Shown here in pieces: positions 17,132-25,598 of a stretch of 64,000 nt of DNA. Every line of letters begins with the position of its first letter. Position 1 is the stretch's first letter. Made by a program: the position numbers and the translations under genes. The notes beneath the pieces are model-generated. The model was not told the DNA's origin and made no database searches. It saw only the letters and a program-made list of their open reading frames with translations. Origin of the DNA: Burkholderiales bacterium RIFCSPHIGHO2_01_FULL_63_240 (GTDB taxonomy: Bacteria; Pseudomonadota; Gammaproteobacteria; Burkholderiales; Burkholderiaceae_C); assembly GCA_001770725.1 (NCBI GenBank), contig MERU01000009.1:62001-126000 (forward strand). Direction: 5' to 3'.

Positions 17132-17713
17132 ATGAAGAAAACCTTCCTCACAACCTTCATTTCCGCTGCGATCATCGCTGGCACGGCCGTGGGTGCTCAC
17201 GCACAAGACGCTGCGCGCAAACAGCAAGTCATCACCGCACTGCCGGAAGTTCCCAGCCACAGCCGTCAAATTCCGGCCGAGGTCACGGCCACGCCTCAAG
17301 CTCAAGTGACGTCCGGTGCGGTCGCTCTGGCTGCCGCGCCCCCGCTGACCGCCATGTGGGTGTACGCAGTTGGTTCAACCAATTGCGGCTGGGAGTCCAC
17401 TGCAGGCCTCACGACGACGGCGTGCAACCATGGCGGTGCGCAACTGCGCTCGGCCTTTTTGGAGATCGGTTACGGCGCGAGCCGTGTGGCCCGGATGAAT
17501 GGTGCGGTTCTGCCCAGCTCGGCCATGTACGCGAGCACACCGGTTTGCGTCACGGGCGGGTATTACACGTGGCCTTGCACCGCAGGGCAAACCGTGGTGG
17601 GCTTCCTCAACGAATACAACCTCGACGGTTACCAAAATGGCCTGTTCAAATACCAGAACACGTCCAGCAACTCTCCGTGGAACACCATGTCGGTGCAAAT
17701 CAGCATCCTGTGA
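17132..17713 (+). CDS. Hypothetical secreted protein
   Basis: 193 residues from ATG 17132, with AGGAG at 17121-17125 ideally spaced. A classic signal peptide (MKKTFLTTFISAAIIAG, cleavage near AHAQ) is followed by a 40-residue linker and a domain rich in Gly, Tyr, Asn and Thr with four cysteines (NCGWES, TACNHGG, PVCVTGG, PCTAGQ), which may form two disulfides. It has no PEP-CTERM or lipobox. No family recognised. A perfect hairpin follows the stop. Confidence 0.75.
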   Translation: MKKTFLTTFISAAIIAGTAVGAHAQDAARKQQVITALPEVPSHSRQIPAEVTATPQAQVTSGAVALAAAPPLTAMWVYAVGSTNCGWESTAGLTTTACNHGGAQLRSAFLEIGYGASRVARMNGAVLPSSAMYASTPVCVTGGYYTWPCTAGQTVVGFLNEYNLDGYQNGLFKYQNTSSNSPWNTMSVQISIL

Positions 17714-17734
17714 TTCACTGACCACCTGACATGT

Positions 17735-17762
17735 GACAGAGGCCGGGAAACCGGCCTCTGTC
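17735..17762. terminator. Perfect 12-bp hairpin between convergent genes
   Basis: GACAGAGGCCGG and CCGGCCTCTGTC enclose a GAAA tetraloop, between the stops of the genes at 17132-17713 and 17767-18210. There is no T-tract on either side, so it may act as a stabilising 3' hairpin or a weak bidirectional terminator. Confidence 0.7.
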
Positions 17763-17766
17763 AGGC

Positions 17767-18210
17767 CTAGGCCCGGATGTCGATGCCGATGGCCTGACCT
17801 TGCTGGCGCTGCATGATCGACATGGCCGACTCCAGCATCTTGAGGGTGGTTTCATCGTTGCGTGACAGCGCACCCTGGATGCCATCGCGTGCTCTCTGAG
17901 TGAAATCGTGGCGCGTGCCATCGCTTTGCGCCGGCAACTCGCCACCCGAGCCGCCGTTCACCGGGATCTTCATGGTCATCGCCATGAAGGGGCGGCTGTC
18001 ATCGAGCGACATCTCCCCGCTGCGGATTTGAGCGTTCACCCAATCGCGCATTTCCTGGCGGGTCATGCTGGTGAAATCCACCTGCTTGACGCCGTCGCCC
18101 GGGGCCGATGGCTGCGGCGTTGAAACGGGCGTGGTGGATGAACGGTTGGCCGCAGAAACCTGCGGCCATTGGCTCACGCCGAGCGGGCTGGTGCCTGAAT
18201 CAACTCTCAT
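17767..18210 (-). CDS. Hypothetical protein
   Basis: 147 residues. The N-terminal 40 residues are Ser/Thr/Pro-rich and probably disordered. The remainder is helical and contains TRQEMRDWVNAQIRSGEMSLDDS, then DETTLKMLESAMSIMQRQQG. There is no signal peptide or membrane segment. It has a GGGAG ribosome site and a palindrome (GGTGATC/GATCACC, 18230-18247) 19 bases upstream of its ATG. Family unknown; similar short helical proteins are often found as orphans in Gram-negative genomes. Confidence 0.65.
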   Translation of the reverse strand: MRVDSGTSPLGVSQWPQVSAANRSSTTPVSTPQPSAPGDGVKQVDFTSMTRQEMRDWVNAQIRSGEMSLDDSRPFMAMTMKIPVNGGSGGELPAQSDGTRHDFTQRARDGIQGALSRNDETTLKMLESAMSIMQRQQGQAIGIDIRA

Positions 18211-18700
18211 CGAATTCTCCCTTCGATTCGGTGATCAGGGGATCACCTCAAGCATTTTTGCGAAGTTCGCGCATTGGATCGTCAACCGCCGAGCACTGCT
18301 CGCTGTGATTTTCCATGGAGCGGTGACCAGCGAAAGCACGAGCAGCGGTGGGATCATCTTGGTATTCGGGCGACAAGTCGCAGGTGTTCAACCTCCGCAT
18401 TGGCAACCTGCCTGCACGCTGCCGTGCTGGGCAGATCATGGACTTCGCGAATGTTGGGCCAGCAGCACCCAAGACCCAAGGTCTGGGAGCGCGCCTTCGA
18501 GATCACGATGATCTCGCTCTTCGTCTTCCTTGTTTACGACAAGCGCTGAACTGTATTGGTGCATCTTCGTGATGGTCCTGCTGTTCGGCGAGAAGACCAT
18601 GCGGTTCACGCCCGTGGACTCGTTGCTGCTCATCTTGATCAAAAATCCGACCTCCCACATCAGCTCAATAGCGCAGCACGAAGCAAAGAAAATGCAGTCG
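18211..18700. other. 490-base spacer with one palindrome and no clear gene
   Basis: GGTGATC-AGGG-GATCACC at 18230-18247 is the only ordered structure seen and may be an operator for the minus-strand gene that starts at 18210. Open frames across the spacer have no codon bias or domain. The 3' end merges with the N-terminus of the lipoprotein gene, whose start is ambiguous. Confidence 0.5.
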
Positions 18701-19348
18701 ATGAACCCCATGAAACGAACCCCTTGGCTGCCCTGCATGGCCGCCTGCGCGCTGCTCGCCGGCTGCGCCTCTCGCACCCTGCCCGAGCAGTACACCCTCA
18801 ACCCGAAAGGCGACAAGGGCCTGGTCGTCGTCTCGCTCTCGTACGCGGGCACCATGGGCCTGTACAACCTGCACGTCAGAAGCGTCGACGGTTCCGTCCG
18901 CGAGCGCTTCGTGGTCGGCCAGCCCTCATACGTGCCCATCCCGCAGAAGTTCGACATCAACGAGGGCGCGTTCCGGGGCGATGTCTACTCGACCGAGCTC
19001 CCGGTGGGTGCGTACACGGTCGAGCGCTGGAACGTGGACACCTACTCGTCTCACGTCAGCGCCAACACGCCAATCCCCTTCACAGTCGAGCCGGGCAAGG
19101 TCACCTACCTGGGGCGCTTCGAGTTCATGCCGACCGACACCAACGGCGTGGTCATTTACGGCGCGAAGGCTTCGGTCAAGGACCGCAGCGAGCAGGACAT
19201 GGCCATCGTCGCCAGTCGAACCCCGTCGCTCAAGAACGAACCCATCGCGCTCAACGTTTCCACCTCCGAGGCGGCTCAGAGCCTGAGCGCCAAGCAGCCC
19301 AAGAGCGAATACGTCGCGCCGTTCATCTTCATCCCGCCAGCCAGGTGA
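18701..19348 (+). CDS. Hypothetical lipoprotein
   Basis: 215 residues from ATG 18701; ATGs at 18692 and 18710 are equally possible because no strong ribosome site decides. The signal peptide ends in LLAGC, a lipobox, so the protein is lipid-anchored. The mature part is beta-rich (GLVVVSLSYAGTMGLYNLHV, VYSTELPVGAYTVERWNV, GKVTYLGRFEFMP) in the manner of periplasmic Ig-like carbohydrate- or peptide-binding domains. No named family recognised. Confidence 0.72.
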   Translation: MNPMKRTPWLPCMAACALLAGCASRTLPEQYTLNPKGDKGLVVVSLSYAGTMGLYNLHVRSVDGSVRERFVVGQPSYVPIPQKFDINEGAFRGDVYSTELPVGAYTVERWNVDTYSSHVSANTPIPFTVEPGKVTYLGRFEFMPTDTNGVVIYGAKASVKDRSEQDMAIVASRTPSLKNEPIALNVSTSEAAQSLSAKQPKSEYVAPFIFIPPAR

Positions 19349-19403
19349 GCGCGACCCCTGCGCGTGGGCTGGTCAGCCCCGCCCACGAACGAGCCGTTTC
19401 CAG

Positions 19404-20057
19404 ATGTCCCGCAAAAGCACCCTCTCCATCCCCGAAGCCCTGATCGTCGGCGGCATCTGCTTCGGGCTGTTCATCCTGCTCTCGTTTCAGGCCATGCTGG
19501 CGGGCTTTCCGGATGCGCCGTTTTCCGATGCGGGCATGGTGTGGGGGCTGGGCTGCGAACTGGTGCTCGCAGCGGCGGCCCTGACCTTCCTGCGTGCGCG
19601 AGGCTTCGACATCGCGTCACTCGCGCCTCAACCCACCTTGAAGGGCTCGGCCGCTGGCCTGGGGCTGTTCTTCGGTGCTTGGCTGCTGGGCGCCGTGGTG
19701 ACATCGATGTTCCAGGACGTGCAAGGCTCGCAGCCCATCGAGCGGATGGTCTCCGAATCCCGGCTGTCCATGCCCGTGATCATTGCCTTTGCGCTCGTCA
19801 ACGCCACCTTCGAAGAAGTGTTCTTCATGGGCGTTCTGGTCCGCGGCCTGCGGTCGCACGGGCTGTCCATCGCCATTGGCTTGCCGCTCCTGATGCGCGT
19901 TCTTGGGCACCTGTACCAAGGCCCGATGGGTGTGCTGTGGATCCTGGCCTTCGGCCTGCTTTTCTCCATCTGCTACGTCAGGCGCCCTGTGCTTTGGCCG
20001 CTGGTGCTGGCGCACATCCTGTGGGACATCTACCCCTTCACCACCCTGGCGGAATGA
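19404..20057 (+). CDS. CPBP family intramembrane protein (CAAX protease/bacteriocin-processing fold)
   Basis: 217 residues with about six membrane helices. The conserved region is present: FEEVFFMGVLVRGL (tandem Glu), RVLGHLYQG (His) and a C-terminal AHILWD. Family proteases normally have EExxxR; here the Arg position of the first motif is Met (EEVFFM), so activity is uncertain, although some CPBP subfamilies vary there. Members cleave within membranes or act as scaffolds; some give self-immunity to bacteriocins. Start ATG 19404. It is followed 28 bases later by the small membrane protein gene at 20086. Confidence 0.85.
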   Translation: MSRKSTLSIPEALIVGGICFGLFILLSFQAMLAGFPDAPFSDAGMVWGLGCELVLAAAALTFLRARGFDIASLAPQPTLKGSAAGLGLFFGAWLLGAVVTSMFQDVQGSQPIERMVSESRLSMPVIIAFALVNATFEEVFFMGVLVRGLRSHGLSIAIGLPLLMRVLGHLYQGPMGVLWILAFGLLFSICYVRRPVLWPLVLAHILWDIYPFTTLAE

Positions 20058-20085
20058 GAAACGAAGAGAGGGAATCCCGCGCCTC

Positions 20086-20508
20086 ATGAACGCTCTCTTG
20101 TTCATCCACCTGATCGCCGTCGGCATTTGGTCCGGCAGCATCGCCGCCGAAGCGGTGCTCGAAGTCAACCTCGGTCACCCCTCACCCCAGGTGAATGCCC
20201 GGTCCGCGTCCCGCATCCGATTCGCCCGATGCCTGGCCATCCCAGCGATCCTTGCTGCGCTGTTCACCGGCATCGCCATGCTGCGCCACGTCACCTGGGA
20301 CGCCTTCCTGATGATCAAGGTTGCCCTGGCTGCCTCGGCCGTTGTCCTTCACACCCTCGCTGCCTTCGTCGCACACCGCCAGCGCCTCAATGCCCAAGAC
20401 ATGGCGGGCCGCGAGTGCCTCAATCGTTGGTGCGGGCGCATCGGCATCGGCTGCACGGTCTGCCTCGCGGGGGCCGCGGCCTTGGGGGGGCTTCGCATGT
20501 TGGTGTAA
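20086..20508 (+). CDS. Small four-helix membrane protein, paralogue of 16170-16598
   Basis: 140 residues starting MNALLFIHLIAVGIWSG. It matches the protein at 16170-16598 along its whole length with two residues deleted near the middle loop. It retains the histidine in the first helix (FIHLIAVGIW), while the second site reads MLRHVTWD in place of MLHHAAWD. Hydrophobic segments suggest four membrane spans. Unknown function; the pair flanks the lipoprotein and CPBP genes, so the duplication may have carried adjacent DNA. Confidence 0.75.
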   Translation: MNALLFIHLIAVGIWSGSIAAEAVLEVNLGHPSPQVNARSASRIRFARCLAIPAILAALFTGIAMLRHVTWDAFLMIKVALAASAVVLHTLAAFVAHRQRLNAQDMAGRECLNRWCGRIGIGCTVCLAGAAALGGLRMLV

Positions 20509-20596
20509 GGCAGGGCCTCCCGTTTGGTGAGCCAGCCTTCATGGCCACTTGCCTGGCACGCCTGTTGGCCTGCGTGGTGGGCGCGGTTCTGTGCGC

Positions 20597-21277
20597 TCAA
20601 ACCCAGCGCGTCTGACGGCGTCGCAAGGCTTGCCTCAAACCGAATGCGCCCACTCCCATCAACGCCATGGACAGGGATGAAATCTCGGGCACCGCGACGA
20701 CGTTGCGGGTGAAGCTGCAAGTCGCGCGCTCGGCGTGGCTGCAGGCCTCGAAGCCATTGATAGGGCTGATGTTTGCCGACAACGGTTTGCCATCGGCCGA
20801 TGCGCCGTAGATGTTGATCGACAGGAAAGGCACCAGGGGGAACACGATGTTGCCGGTGGCATGGGTGCCATCGGGCACGAACGTGCCAAGCAGGAAGTCA
20901 CCCGTGCGCAAGGCATCCTGCGAACCACCAAAGAACGCGGGGACCCGCGAGCCGTAGTAGGTGCTGAACGTGTAGCCACGCACGTCGCAATTCGGGGTGC
21001 AGCCGTAGCCTGGGCCCACCGACACACTTGTGTAGCTGGCGAACTCAAGCTGGTGGTCCTTGAGGGTGGACCAGTCAAGCCAACTTCCGAATTTTGGCAA
21101 GTCCCTGGGGGCCAGGCCGAAAGGGAAACCCAGGGCGTTGCCGACCGGACCGTCTGAGCTGACGCGCACCCACAGCTCGATGGGCGTGTCCACGGCCACT
21201 GTGCCTGTTTGCTGCAGGTAGCTCACCGTGATGTTCGGCATGGCCACGGCGTGGCCACCGATGAACCCTGCCGCCAC
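20597..21277 (-). CDS. PEP-CTERM sorted secreted protein, N-terminus possibly damaged
   Basis: 226 residues from GTG 21277. The C-terminus is a PEP-CTERM tripartite signal (VPEISS, hydrophobic helix, RRRQ), here with Ile replacing the usual second Pro. The body is beta-rich with two cysteine pairs (GCTPNCD, ACSHAERATC). The N-terminus is only half a signal peptide: LGACVAAGFIGGHAVA lies in frame, but an in-frame TAG sits four codons upstream of the GTG, so the basic N-region is missing. Either an unusual start is used or a nonsense mutation has truncated the export signal. Sorted products would be processed by exosortase and tied to exopolysaccharide. Confidence 0.75.
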   Translation of the reverse strand: MAAGFIGGHAVAMPNITVSYLQQTGTVAVDTPIELWVRVSSDGPVGNALGFPFGLAPRDLPKFGSWLDWSTLKDHQLEFASYTSVSVGPGYGCTPNCDVRGYTFSTYYGSRVPAFFGGSQDALRTGDFLLGTFVPDGTHATGNIVFPLVPFLSINIYGASADGKPLSANISPINGFEACSHAERATCSFTRNVVAVPEISSLSMALMGVGAFGLRQALRRRQTRWV

Positions 21278-21455
21278 GCATGCCCCGAGCTAGGGATGCC
21301 ACCTCTCGGCATTTGGGGCTAACGTGTCGGCGCTTTCCGTCGGCACGCGAACAACCAACCCAAGGCGGTCTATCCCGAGTTCGAATTGCTGGACGGCGCC
21401 CGCACCCGATCGCAGTACCGACAGAGCGGATCTCTGGCTTTCTTGAGGATTGGTC

Positions 21456-22235
21456 ATGAGCGATGTCTATTGGGGCACCCCGGGTGCGATCAACGCGCTG
21501 GCAAACCCCACCGTCATGTTCCTGGGGGACTCCTGGTTCTGGTACCCGATCAGCAACCTGCCGCGTGCGATCCATGCGTCTTTTTCAACGCACGACTTCC
21601 TGGTCATCGGGCGCAACGGGGCCGATGCCTCGGAATGGAAAGACAAGTTCCGCAAGGACATCGACCGGGCTTTCAAGTTCTATGGTGACGCGGTGCAGGC
21701 GCTCGTGCTCAGCGGCGGAGGCAACGACGTGGCGGGCTCTGCCGATTTCCTGCGGATCATCAACGCCGATTGTTCCAAGGCCACTTCCGTGAAGGAGTGT
21801 TATCAGCCCGGGCAACCGGAGTCTTTGCTCAGCGGCTTGTTTGGTGCCCACAAGGCGGTGATCCTGAAGTTCCGGGCGCACAACCCTCGCGCGCCCGTCC
21901 TGCTGCACAACTATGACAACGCGTGGCCTTCCGGGAAGGGGTTGTTTGGCCCATCTGACTGGCTCAAGGCGCCAATGGACGCGGCGAAGGTGCCCAAGAA
22001 GCTGAGGCGGGACCTCTTCAAAGACCTCATTGCTCAGTTGCATGACATGCATCAGGCGCTGGCCAAGGACGCCGCATTGGCGCCAGTCGTTGCGATCCGA
22101 ACTGCAGGCACCCTGCCCGAGAAGGCCGATGAAGCTGGGTCGTGGTGGGCCAATGAGCTCCACCCTTCTGTCCGTGGCTTTCAACTGATTGCCGACACGA
22201 AGTTCGTGCCCGAGCTCAAGAAGTTCCTTGTTTGA
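21456..22235 (+). CDS. SGNH/GDSL-family hydrolase
   Basis: 259 residues from ATG 21456 with AGGA six bases upstream. The blocks of the SGNH fold are visible: FLGDSWFWYP with nucleophile Ser26, a Gly in IGRNGADAS, GGGNDVAG with Asn90, and the final NELHPSVRGF carrying the catalytic His (Asn stands where many family members have Asp). There is no signal peptide, so it is likely cytoplasmic. Substrates of such esterases range from lipids to acetylated sugars and cannot be told here. Confidence 0.85.
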   Translation: MSDVYWGTPGAINALANPTVMFLGDSWFWYPISNLPRAIHASFSTHDFLVIGRNGADASEWKDKFRKDIDRAFKFYGDAVQALVLSGGGNDVAGSADFLRIINADCSKATSVKECYQPGQPESLLSGLFGAHKAVILKFRAHNPRAPVLLHNYDNAWPSGKGLFGPSDWLKAPMDAAKVPKKLRRDLFKDLIAQLHDMHQALAKDAALAPVVAIRTAGTLPEKADEAGSWWANELHPSVRGFQLIADTKFVPELKKFLV

Positions 22236-22268
22236 GCGCGAGGCGGCCTTGTGCAGGCGGACTCCTGG

Positions 22269-23018
22269 CTACTTGGACCACTCGGTTGTGGCCTCGGACC
22301 GGGTGAACCAAGTGGTCCACATGTCTTGCAAGCGTTTGGCTTGCCCCAGGCCCAGGTGGCTGCGACGAACGATCCGGTTCACCTCGACGCGAGCATTTCT
22401 CAGCGACACCTCCTCGAGGTTTTCCGCGGACAGCGTCTGCTGCACACCATCTTGGCCATACACCGACAAGGACGCGCTGTTTTGCTCCATGTCGCTGTAG
22501 TAGATGAGGGTCACGTTGGCGGCGGTGCGCAGGTCATGTCGTTTGGAGATTGCGATGGTCGTCTCGAGCAAGGGGGAGGTCCGCAGCGGGCCAGCCTTGA
22601 GCAGCGCCTGTGCGGCCTTCTCGACCATGGCCAAGGCCTCTTCCCGGCCCTTGCGATAGGCGCTTTGATCGGCGTGCGACATCAGGTAGGCGCTGCTGCC
22701 GGGCAGCTCTGGGCCCACGCACCCTGCGGTCGCCTCGATGGGCTCGTATGCGTCGTCATCGTTGGGCCTGAGCAAGACGAAATGCGTTGCTTGGCTTTGC
22801 GCTGCAAGGCGCTCCCGAACCTGCTGTGTGACCCGATTCGCATCGACACGGTCGTAGGGGTCCGATGCATCGATGACCACGATGTGAAGGCTCCTGGGGT
22901 GTTGCGCGTCACAACCGATGGTTGTCAGCAGCGCCTGCCTTTTCACGACGTACAAGGGGATGAGGGCAAAGAAGCCGGCGGCAAGCAGTGCAGCAATCGC
23001 AATCTTGAAAACCTTCAC
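22269..23018 (-). CDS. Membrane-anchored vWA-like protein (pair with 23029-24549)
   Basis: 249 residues from GTG 23018. One N-terminal helix (IAIAALLAAGFFALIPLYVV) anchors a domain with features of a von Willebrand A fold: LHIVVIDASDPYDR (DxS-like MIDAS start), SPLLETTIAI (candidate MIDAS Thr) and LIYYSDMEQNS (Asp after a beta strand, as in many bacterial vWA-like 'SDM' proteins). The assignment is by motif resemblance only. Its start is 10 bases from the stop of the coiled-coil membrane protein upstream, so the two form an operon. Function unknown; vWA proteins often organise membrane complexes. Confidence 0.65.
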   Translation of the reverse strand: MKVFKIAIAALLAAGFFALIPLYVVKRQALLTTIGCDAQHPRSLHIVVIDASDPYDRVDANRVTQQVRERLAAQSQATHFVLLRPNDDDAYEPIEATAGCVGPELPGSSAYLMSHADQSAYRKGREEALAMVEKAAQALLKAGPLRTSPLLETTIAISKRHDLRTAANVTLIYYSDMEQNSASLSVYGQDGVQQTLSAENLEEVSLRNARVEVNRIVRRSHLGLGQAKRLQDMWTTWFTRSEATTEWSK

Positions 23019-23028
23019 AGTGGGCTTT

Positions 23029-24549
23029 CTATGGTGTCGCGGTTGCGGTGGATTCAAGCACGAGCTTGGCCTCGGCATCGATGCGCTGTCGAACCATGGG
23101 GGCGACCACGGATTCGAATTCGTTCTGGAAGCGCTTCATCTCGGTCTCGGCATCAGCCAGCAATGCCAGAGCGCGCCGTGTGGTGACGTCTTCATCCGAG
23201 GTGTCGTAGCTCCGTTTGCGTGGGGGGATCGAGGGATAGACCGGTCGAGGCTGTTCGCTGTGGCGCCGGCTGGACGAAAAGAGCTGCTCTCGATAGACCT
23301 TGATCAGCGCTTCTGCGAACGCCTGAACGTTGTCAAAGAGCTTGGGCCAGTAAGCCGAGTGCGCGCTCAGGTTGTCCAGGTAGGTGGAGACGGCCAGGCG
23401 TGCGGTCTTGAGGTGCTGAAGATAGCCCCCGGCATCCTGGCGGACCCGTTCAACCGACGCGTAGCCAACCCAGCGCATGTGCTGGAGTTGCTGTTCATGC
23501 AGCAAACGAAGGGAGGACGCTTCGGCTTCAGCCAGCTTGAAGTCGCGCCAACGCTCTTCGTGGCCCGGATGTGCCGGGTTGAACTCATAGATGGTTTTCA
23601 GCACCATGAAGGTGTAGATCGCCAGGTTCAACGTCAGAAGCAGGAAGCTGAAGGCGGAAAGACCCATGGGCGAAGACGGAACCGTCGCCTGGGTTGCCCC
23701 CAGATCTCGCCAGAACGCGAACAGGACGTTGCCGGTGCAGATGGCCGCGGTGAAAACCACCGCGATGCCGATGAGGATCGCCTTCATCGCCACGGACTTT
23801 TCGAGCTTGGCCCTGTGCAGGACGTACTTGCCGATGATGAAGCCGACGGAGATGTTGATCAGGCAGGTCACCGAGCTGAGGCCAATGGCCTGGACCCGGT
23901 CGATCTCCGGCTTGACCGATATGAACCAGAAACTCAACGCAATGTCGACGGATGCGGCGATCGTGATGTCCGCCCAGCGCTCAGGAGGCGAGCGCAGGAA
24001 ATGGGGCACACGTGATCGCAGACCGACTGAATTGACCAGTTCATCGAGTGCACGCTCCTTCTCATCGGCTTCTGACTTGGCCTTTGCGTGTCGATCTCGC
24101 ACCTGCCGAAGGTTGTCCTCGCATGCGGCAAGCCAGTCCAGAAACCTGTTCTTCAGAGCGCGAACGGCGTCTCCGGCGTCAAACGATTGGGCTTCGACGG
24201 ACTTGAGTGCCTGCCTGACCGTGAGTCGGTGTTCTTGGGTGGCTTTCTCGAGTTCAAGCAGCTTGCGGTCTTGGTGCGCGAGTATTTCGGTCTCGTAACC
24301 CGTCAATTGGACATCGCTGGCGCTTCCAAGCCCCCTGCGGGCATCCGTCCAGGCGCGAAGGCGGACCCGCCACCGTTTGAATGGCAGCGCCAAGGGGTCC
24401 ACAACCTTGCTCGCAAATGGGTTGGACAGCTTGGGCAGGGGGATCTCAAGGGAAAGCGGCGTGAAGCCAAATATCTTGGCCAGATCAATGGTCAGCTTGG
24501 GGCCTTCCGCAGAGGTGGCATCCGCGGCTTTTGAAATGAAACGCTTCAT
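23029..24549 (-). CDS. Coiled-coil membrane protein of unknown function
   Basis: 506 residues. Roughly 1-95 is soluble; 95-175 is a predicted coiled coil rich in Glu, Lys and Ala (DRKLLELEKATQEHRLTVRQ, RHAKAKSEADEKERALDEL). About four membrane helices follow at 190-330, then a second helical region (LAEAEASSLRLLHEQQLQHM) and a C-terminal tail with a basic Ser/Arg segment. No family recognised. It is cotranscribed with the vWA-like gene downstream. The topology, coiled coils either side of a four-helix bundle, suggests an oligomeric membrane scaffold or sensor. Confidence 0.65.
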   Translation of the reverse strand: MKRFISKAADATSAEGPKLTIDLAKIFGFTPLSLEIPLPKLSNPFASKVVDPLALPFKRWRVRLRAWTDARRGLGSASDVQLTGYETEILAHQDRKLLELEKATQEHRLTVRQALKSVEAQSFDAGDAVRALKNRFLDWLAACEDNLRQVRDRHAKAKSEADEKERALDELVNSVGLRSRVPHFLRSPPERWADITIAASVDIALSFWFISVKPEIDRVQAIGLSSVTCLINISVGFIIGKYVLHRAKLEKSVAMKAILIGIAVVFTAAICTGNVLFAFWRDLGATQATVPSSPMGLSAFSFLLLTLNLAIYTFMVLKTIYEFNPAHPGHEERWRDFKLAEAEASSLRLLHEQQLQHMRWVGYASVERVRQDAGGYLQHLKTARLAVSTYLDNLSAHSAYWPKLFDNVQAFAEALIKVYREQLFSSSRRHSEQPRPVYPSIPPRKRSYDTSDEDVTTRRALALLADAETEMKRFQNEFESVVAPMVRQRIDAEAKLVLESTATATP

Positions 24550-24841
24550 TCAATCCTCCCGCATTTCTTTGTGGCTCGTTCGTGACGATGGCGCGGTTTT
24601 TCGGTAGAGCATGCCAGAAGCGGGGGCGTCAACGAAGCCCCGGACATGCGGGGAGGAGAGGCGCGACGACACGTCGTGATCAACTGGTCCCCCCTAATAA
24701 CAAGGCTCGCGCTCCTTCGCGACTTCTGGCATCTTGCTCGTCGGTTCGTGATCAAGGTGAGCACAGGCCGGTCGCGTTCGAAACCATGTGTCCCGAGGCG
24801 AGGTTGTTGGCCATGGGCAGCTGTCAATCCAGGGAGGGGTC

Positions 24842-25546
24842 ATGCAGCCATTCGGTCAGCCGCTGGACAAAGCGGCGCTTCAGCAGCACATCTACGCGAC
24901 ATACAACACCTTGCGGTTCGGCATGGTGGTGATCGCATTCGCTTTCCCGATCCTGCTTTATCTGGTGGGCGCCATCCATGGCATTGCGCTTCAGGATTCC
25001 ATGAGCGCGTATTACTGGGCGGAGGCCGGAGGTGAGGTTCCCGCCCGCGTGTGGTTTGTCGGTGGGCTGTTTGCGATCGGGTCCTTCCTTTATCTGTACA
25101 AAGGCTTCACGGTTGGTGAGAACTACGCCTTGAACGCGGCGGCTTTGTTCGCGATCGGGGTGGCGTATTTCCCGATGGAGTGGGGGTGCGGCACCGCATG
25201 CGCAAAGGTCTCGGCACATGGCGTCTGCGCGGTCTTGATGTTCGTGTGTCTGGCATATGTGGCGTGGTTCCGGTCGGGCGACACCTTGCCTTGGTTGGGC
25301 AACGCCGATCGAGAGACCCATTACCGCGGCTGGTACCGCGTGGCGTCCGTCGTGATGCTGGTGTCGCCGCTCACCGCGGTCCTTCTGCAATCTGTTTTCC
25401 AGAAGTCCGGGGCCTATGTCTATTTCATCGAGTTGGCAGGCATTTGGGCGTTCTCGCTCTATTGGTTGATCAAGAGCCTCGAGATGCGCGAATCACAAGC
25501 TGACAAGAGGGCTCTGCAGGCCCCTTGTGATGTTGAGTACGCCTGA
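24842..25546 (+). CDS. Hypothetical multi-span membrane protein (DUF998/Frag1-like)
   Basis: 234 residues from ATG 24842 after CCAGGGAGGGG. About seven hydrophobic segments. The sequences LQDSMSAYYW, FVGGLFAIGSFLYLYKGF and ALFAIGVAYFPMEWG resemble a widespread set of seven-helix bacterial proteins with an 'S-AYY' loop and a conserved 'YKG' turn; the DUF998/Frag1-like label is a resemblance, not a proven match. It is divergent from the coiled-coil/vWA pair, with a 292-base spacer. Function unknown. Confidence 0.65.
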   Translation: MQPFGQPLDKAALQQHIYATYNTLRFGMVVIAFAFPILLYLVGAIHGIALQDSMSAYYWAEAGGEVPARVWFVGGLFAIGSFLYLYKGFTVGENYALNAAALFAIGVAYFPMEWGCGTACAKVSAHGVCAVLMFVCLAYVAWFRSGDTLPWLGNADRETHYRGWYRVASVVMLVSPLTAVLLQSVFQKSGAYVYFIELAGIWAFSLYWLIKSLEMRESQADKRALQAPCDVEYA

Positions 25547-25598
25547 CTGGGGCGCCGATGTGTGGTGGACAACGATCCCATTTCGATGAGGGGGCTGC

